Positions 5,902-8,399 of a DNA stretch of 8,399 nt are shown here, in pieces. Within the stretch, counting starts at the first letter, position 1, and the number at the start of each line of letters is the position of its first letter. The stretch spans positions 1 through 8,399 of the forward strand of contig CAMEPN010000058.1 in assembly GCA_945931735.1 (NCBI GenBank), written 5' to 3'. The notes below the pieces were generated by a model. The model worked only from the letters and a program-made list of their open reading frames with translations, had not been told where the DNA came from and ran no database searches. The stretch is from an uncultured Clostridia bacterium. Lineage in GTDB: Bacteria > Bacillota > Clostridia > Oscillospirales > Ruminococcaceae. The position numbers were made by a program, and so were the translations under genes.

Positions 5902-6585
5902 ATGAAGGCATTGGTTATTTCCCTTATCGCTGCGTTTGCGCTGGTATTTTCGGGCTGCTCGGCGATAGCGCCCGAGGGGTATCAGGCGGTCAAGTCCGCA
6001 AAGGAAAAATATGAATCGCTGGACAGCGCGCGCGTCGTTATGGAGGATATTTCCGAGGGCGCCACGCTCATGGAATTTTCGTTTTATGTAAACGGCAAGG
6101 ACGAAATGGTGTTCAGCTATTCGGGCGGCGGAGAGTACGCTTACAGCGACGGCGCGGAGTTTTTCTATAAGACCGCCGGCGCGGAGGAATGGGAGATAAT
6201 CGGTCCGGGCGACGAGGGGTATATCTACAACATCTACAACCGCGAATACCGCTATCCCTACGCGCGCGGGAGCATTTTCTTCCTCGACGGGACGTCTGTC
6301 GAGAGCGCGTCGGTAATTGGCAGCGCGGACGGACCTATGTCGGTGACATATGTTTACGATGCAGATAAGCTGAACAAAAACTCGGTATCGGGTCTTGAAA
6401 ACGTGAGCAGCTTTTCCTCGCTCACCGTGACCTACACCATTGACGGGGACGGCTGCATCACCGAATTTACCGAAACGGGCAGAGTGACCGACAGCGACGG
6501 AGTTGAAAGCGACTTTAATATCCGTATTTCGGTCTATGATATGAACGGTATAACCGAAATACCCCGTCCCGATATTTCGGAATGA
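5902..6585 (+). CDS. Small lipoprotein of unknown function
   Basis: This 227-residue protein has a short lipoprotein signal peptide ending in VFSGC, with Cys19 as lipid anchor. The mature part begins with a charged helix (about 25-50) and continues as alternating polar and aromatic strands rich in Tyr, Gly and Asp (60-220), which suggests an all-beta fold on the outer face of the membrane. The layout recalls LolA/LppX-like beta-sandwich lipoproteins of Gram-positives, but I do not recognise a specific family and would not assign one. GGAG stands 8 bases before the ATG. The gene is followed, after an AT-rich gap, by the wall peptidase gene in the same direction with its own promoter. Function unknown. 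Confidence 0.82.
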   Translation: MKALVISLIAAFALVFSGCSAIAPEGYQAVKSAKEKYESLDSARVVMEDISEGATLMEFSFYVNGKDEMVFSYSGGGEYAYSDGAEFFYKTAGAEEWEIIGPGDEGYIYNIYNREYRYPYARGSIFFLDGTSVESASVIGSADGPMSVTYVYDADKLNKNSVSGLENVSSFSSLTVTYTIDGDGCITEFTETGRVTDSDGVESDFNIRISVYDMNGITEIPRPDISE

Positions 6586-6601
6586 TTTTAGGCAGATTTT
6601 A

Positions 6602-6636
6602 CATATTTCAACCTGTATAATTGTGTTGGTTATATG
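6602..6636 (+). terminator. Weak hairpin after the small lipoprotein gene
   Basis: CATAT (6602-6606) with ATATG (6632-6636), and AACC (6610-6613) with GGTT (6628-6631), form a bulged stem. It is followed by A-rich rather than T-rich sequence, so it is a poor terminator. No better one is seen before the next promoter. Confidence 0.25.
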
Positions 6637-6653
6637 AAAAATTTAATCTAATT

Positions 6654-6691
6654 ATTACAAATCGGTTACAAAATGTTGCAAAATGATTACA
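6654..6691 (-). promoter_or_regulatory. Tandem WalR-box-like sites
   Basis: On the plus strand four half sites follow at 11, 10 and 11 bp: ATTACA (6654), GTTACA (6665), GTTGCA (6675) and ATTACA (6686). Read on the minus strand, the pair at 6654-6670 matches the published WalR/YycF consensus TGTWAH-N5-TGTWAH perfectly. The pair at 6675-6691 matches with one changed base. The second pair overlaps the -35 hexamer and spacer of the peptidase promoter; the first lies just upstream. WalR is known to control M23, LysM and NlpC/P60 wall hydrolases in Bacilli. Binding here is inferred. Confidence 0.55.
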
Positions 6692-6704
6692 TCTGTGCTA
6701 TACT
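6676..6704 (+). promoter_or_regulatory. Promoter of the LysM-G5-M23 peptidase gene
   Basis: TTGCAA (6676-6681), a 17-bp spacer ending in TGC (extended -10), and TATACT (6699-6704). The -35 matches consensus at only 4 of 6 positions and coincides with a WalR-like half site, as expected for a regulated promoter. Start is expected near 6711, about 60 nt before the ATG. Confidence 0.7.
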
Positions 6705-6771
6705 GTTAATGATATATCAGTAATAATATATTACTTATCAGCACTAAGCATAATTACTTACAGGAGAATAT

Positions 6772-8399
6772 ATGGTATCCGAAAAAGAAAAGAGATCGTC
6801 CGCTTCGGACAATTCAGATAAAAGCGCCCGCGGTTCGATGGGCGACTTGGGAATGCTGTTTTTGAAAAAGTCCATGTTCTCGTCTGAGGAACATGGCGAC
6901 GACCGCGGCAAGAGCCTTTTCGACCGAATAAGCGACCTCGGTATGTACCTGTTTATAACGCTTATGTCGGCGGCGGGGTTTGTCGGCGGGCTGCTCGTGA
7001 GGCTGTTTACGCTGGCGGGCAGGCTGCTCGCAAGGCTCGGAAAGTTCCTCGCGAAGCAGTTTGGGAGGCTCGGCTCGTTCCTCGCGCAGCCTTTTATAAG
7101 GTACTACAAGGCGTTCAGGATCGGCGGGAAGGAAATTTCGGGCGCGGCTCGCGAAAACGGTGCGCGCGGCGGCGCGGCGGCGTTCTTCCGCGTTTTCGGG
7201 AGGATCGTTTTCGGAAAGCGCGGCCTTGCGGTAACGCTGTGCAATTACGCGCTGCCGATAGTGAGCTGCGTGTTCCTGTTCAATCTAGTTAGCTACGCGA
7301 ACTCTATGACGTATGCGCTGCGGCTGACGGTGAACGGCGACTTTGTCGGCTACATAAACGACGAAACGGTTTTCACCTCGGCGGAAAAGATAGTTCAGCA
7401 AAGAATAAACTACATGGACAGCAATACGGAGGTCGTTACGTTCGAGCCTGCGTATGAGATAGAGATGGTCGGCTACGGCTCGACGCTCACGCAGTATCAG
7501 CTCGCGGATAAGCTGCTGTCGTCGCTCGACACTCAGATAGAGCAGGGCTACGGAATGTACATCGGAAGCTCGTTCTACGGCTGCCTTACCGACAAGACAA
7601 AGATAGAGGAAAAGCTTGAGTCGCTGCTTGACGTTTACAGAACGGGCAGCGAAAACGAAACCGTTCAGTTTGAAACGCCGATCACGTTTGAGCCGGGTCT
7701 TTATCTTTCCGAGAGCTTTGTCAGCGAGCGCTCCATAATTAACCTTATCACCTCGAAGAACAAGGTCGCGGCGTATTATACGGCGGTCGAGGGCGATTCC
7801 CCGATAGGGATATGCAATAAGCTCGATATGACCTTTGAGGAGATCGCGGCGCTTAACCCCGGATTTTCCGAGGAAACCGCGATATTTATCGGCGATAAAT
7901 TCCTTATAAATCAGGAGGAGCCGTTCCTGTCCGTTTCGGTGACAAGGCTGGAAGAATACGAGGAATACACGCCCTACGAAACCACCTACTACGACGACAG
8001 CACCCGCTATGCAGGCGCTTCGGTCATCACGCAGGAGGGCGAAAAGGGAATTGACGCGGTGACTGCGAACGTTTCCTATGTAAACGGCGTCGAGGTGCGC
8101 AGGAAGGTGCTCACACGAGTTACGGTCAAGGAGCCTGTCGACGAGGTGATCGCGCTCGGAACAAAGGAGCGTCCGTACGGCGCGGTCATTCAGCAGAACG
8201 TTGCGGCGGGGCTTATGTACTGGCCTGTCGGAGGGTACGACGGCGGCGCGATAAGCGAAACGATGTACGGCTACGGCGGCTATTACGGCCACAGCGGCGT
8301 TGACATTGCCGCGCCATACGGTACGCCGATAATCGCCGCGGAATCCGGCACGGTAGTATTGTCGCAGTGGTATTACGGCGACGGCTACTGCATTATGGT
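6772..8399 (+). CDS. Membrane-anchored LysM-G5-M23 peptidoglycan endopeptidase, 3' end cut off
   Basis: The frame is open for 542 codons and runs off the right edge. The start follows AGGAG by 5 bases. Residues 1-150 are probably cytoplasmic: a polar start (1-50), then Arg/Lys/Leu/Gly-rich amphipathic segments including a tandem repeat (88-108); 57-80 is also hydrophobic. A membrane helix lies at about 153-175. Residues 180-330 form an extracytoplasmic region that I do not recognise. Residues 335-379 are a LysM peptidoglycan-binding domain (YYTAVEGDSP to FIGDKFLI). Residues 386-464 are a G5 domain. Residues 480-542 begin an M23 (LytM-type) zinc endopeptidase, with the first two zinc ligands His507 and Asp511 in HSGVDIAAPYGTPI. 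The HxH motif lies beyond the window. The enzyme should cleave cross-linking peptides in the wall. It is probably regulated by the WalR-like sites upstream. Confidence 0.9.
   Translation, partial: MVSEKEKRSSASDNSDKSARGSMGDLGMLFLKKSMFSSEEHGDDRGKSLFDRISDLGMYLFITLMSAAGFVGGLLVRLFTLAGRLLARLGKFLAKQFGRLGSFLAQPFIRYYKAFRIGGKEISGAARENGARGGAAAFFRVFGRIVFGKRGLAVTLCNYALPIVSCVFLFNLVSYANSMTYALRLTVNGDFVGYINDETVFTSAEKIVQQRINYMDSNTEVVTFEPAYEIEMVGYGSTLTQYQLADKLLSSLDTQIEQGYGMYIGSSFYGCLTDKTKIEEKLESLLDVYRTGSENETVQFETPITFEPGLYLSESFVSERSIINLITSKNKVAAYYTAVEGDSPIGICNKLDMTFEEIAALNPGFSEETAIFIGDKFLINQEEPFLSVSVTRLEEYEEYTPYETTYYDDSTRYAGASVITQEGEKGIDAVTANVSYVNGVEVRRKVLTRVTVKEPVDEVIALGTKERPYGAVIQQNVAAGLMYWPVGGYDGGAISETMYGYGGYYGHSGVDIAAPYGTPIIAAESGTVVLSQWYYGDGYCIM
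7033..7098 (+). repeat. Tandem 33-bp repeat inside the peptidase gene
   Basis: Two adjacent 33-bp units (7033-7065 and 7066-7098) share 24 of 33 bases by my count. They encode RLGKFLAKQFG and RLGSFLAQPFI, part of a basic amphipathic stretch on the predicted cytoplasmic side. It looks like an old in-frame duplication. Confidence 0.6.

Noticed and set aside
5894..5905. A three-codon frame (ATG TAT AAA TGA) overlapping the start of the small lipoprotein gene
   Set aside because: It begins immediately next to the GGAG site with no spacing for initiation and is too short to be more than chance.
7285..8292. A 335-codon minus-strand frame at the right end
   Set aside because: It is antisense to the LysM-G5-M23 gene, whose domains are plain on the plus strand; the product is Arg/Val-rich without any recognisable motif.

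Overview
The window looks like chromosomal DNA from a Gram-positive gut or rumen Clostridia, most likely a Ruminococcus-like member of the Oscillospiraceae. This is an inference. It rests on strong GGAG-type ribosome binding sites, two lipoproteins with type II signal peptides, an HPr with both His15 and Ser46, a LysM/G5/M23 wall peptidase, a GH130 phosphorylase of the kind described from Ruminococcus albus, and roughly balanced base composition with AT-rich intergenic DNA. I see no rRNA, tRNA, CRISPR array, transposase or phage gene.

Layout. Bases 5-154 form a compact element: a perfect 10-bp inverted repeat encloses three further hairpins. On the minus strand follow a GH130 beta-mannoside phosphorylase gene (175-1185), with its own near-consensus promoter and a 5' leader hairpin, and upstream of it a membrane-bound EAL-domain protein gene (1379-3328), also with its own promoter. 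On the plus strand, divergent from the EAL gene, lie a VWA-domain lipoprotein (3497-5050) ending in a strong terminator, a 460-bp non-coding stretch, an HPr gene (5512-5775) behind a long leader that could fold, a small lipoprotein of unknown function (5902-6585), and the start of a membrane-anchored LysM-G5-M23 peptidase (6772 to the right edge, cut off).

How the genes relate. They do not form one pathway. The left part covers intracellular mannooligosaccharide use and c-di-GMP breakdown. The right part is mostly cell-envelope material (two lipoproteins and a wall hydrolase), with a carbon-regulation protein, HPr, between them. Nearly every gene has a recognisable promoter of its own, so this is mostly a row of single-gene units.

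The most informative non-coding signal is an array of four TTACA-type half sites at 6654-6691, directly upstream of and overlapping the -35 of the wall peptidase gene. Read on the minus strand it contains one perfect match to the WalR (YycF) box and one single-mismatch copy, which fits the known role of WalRK in controlling wall hydrolases. The other signals worth attention are the branched element at the left edge and the roughly 177-nt leader of the HPr gene.
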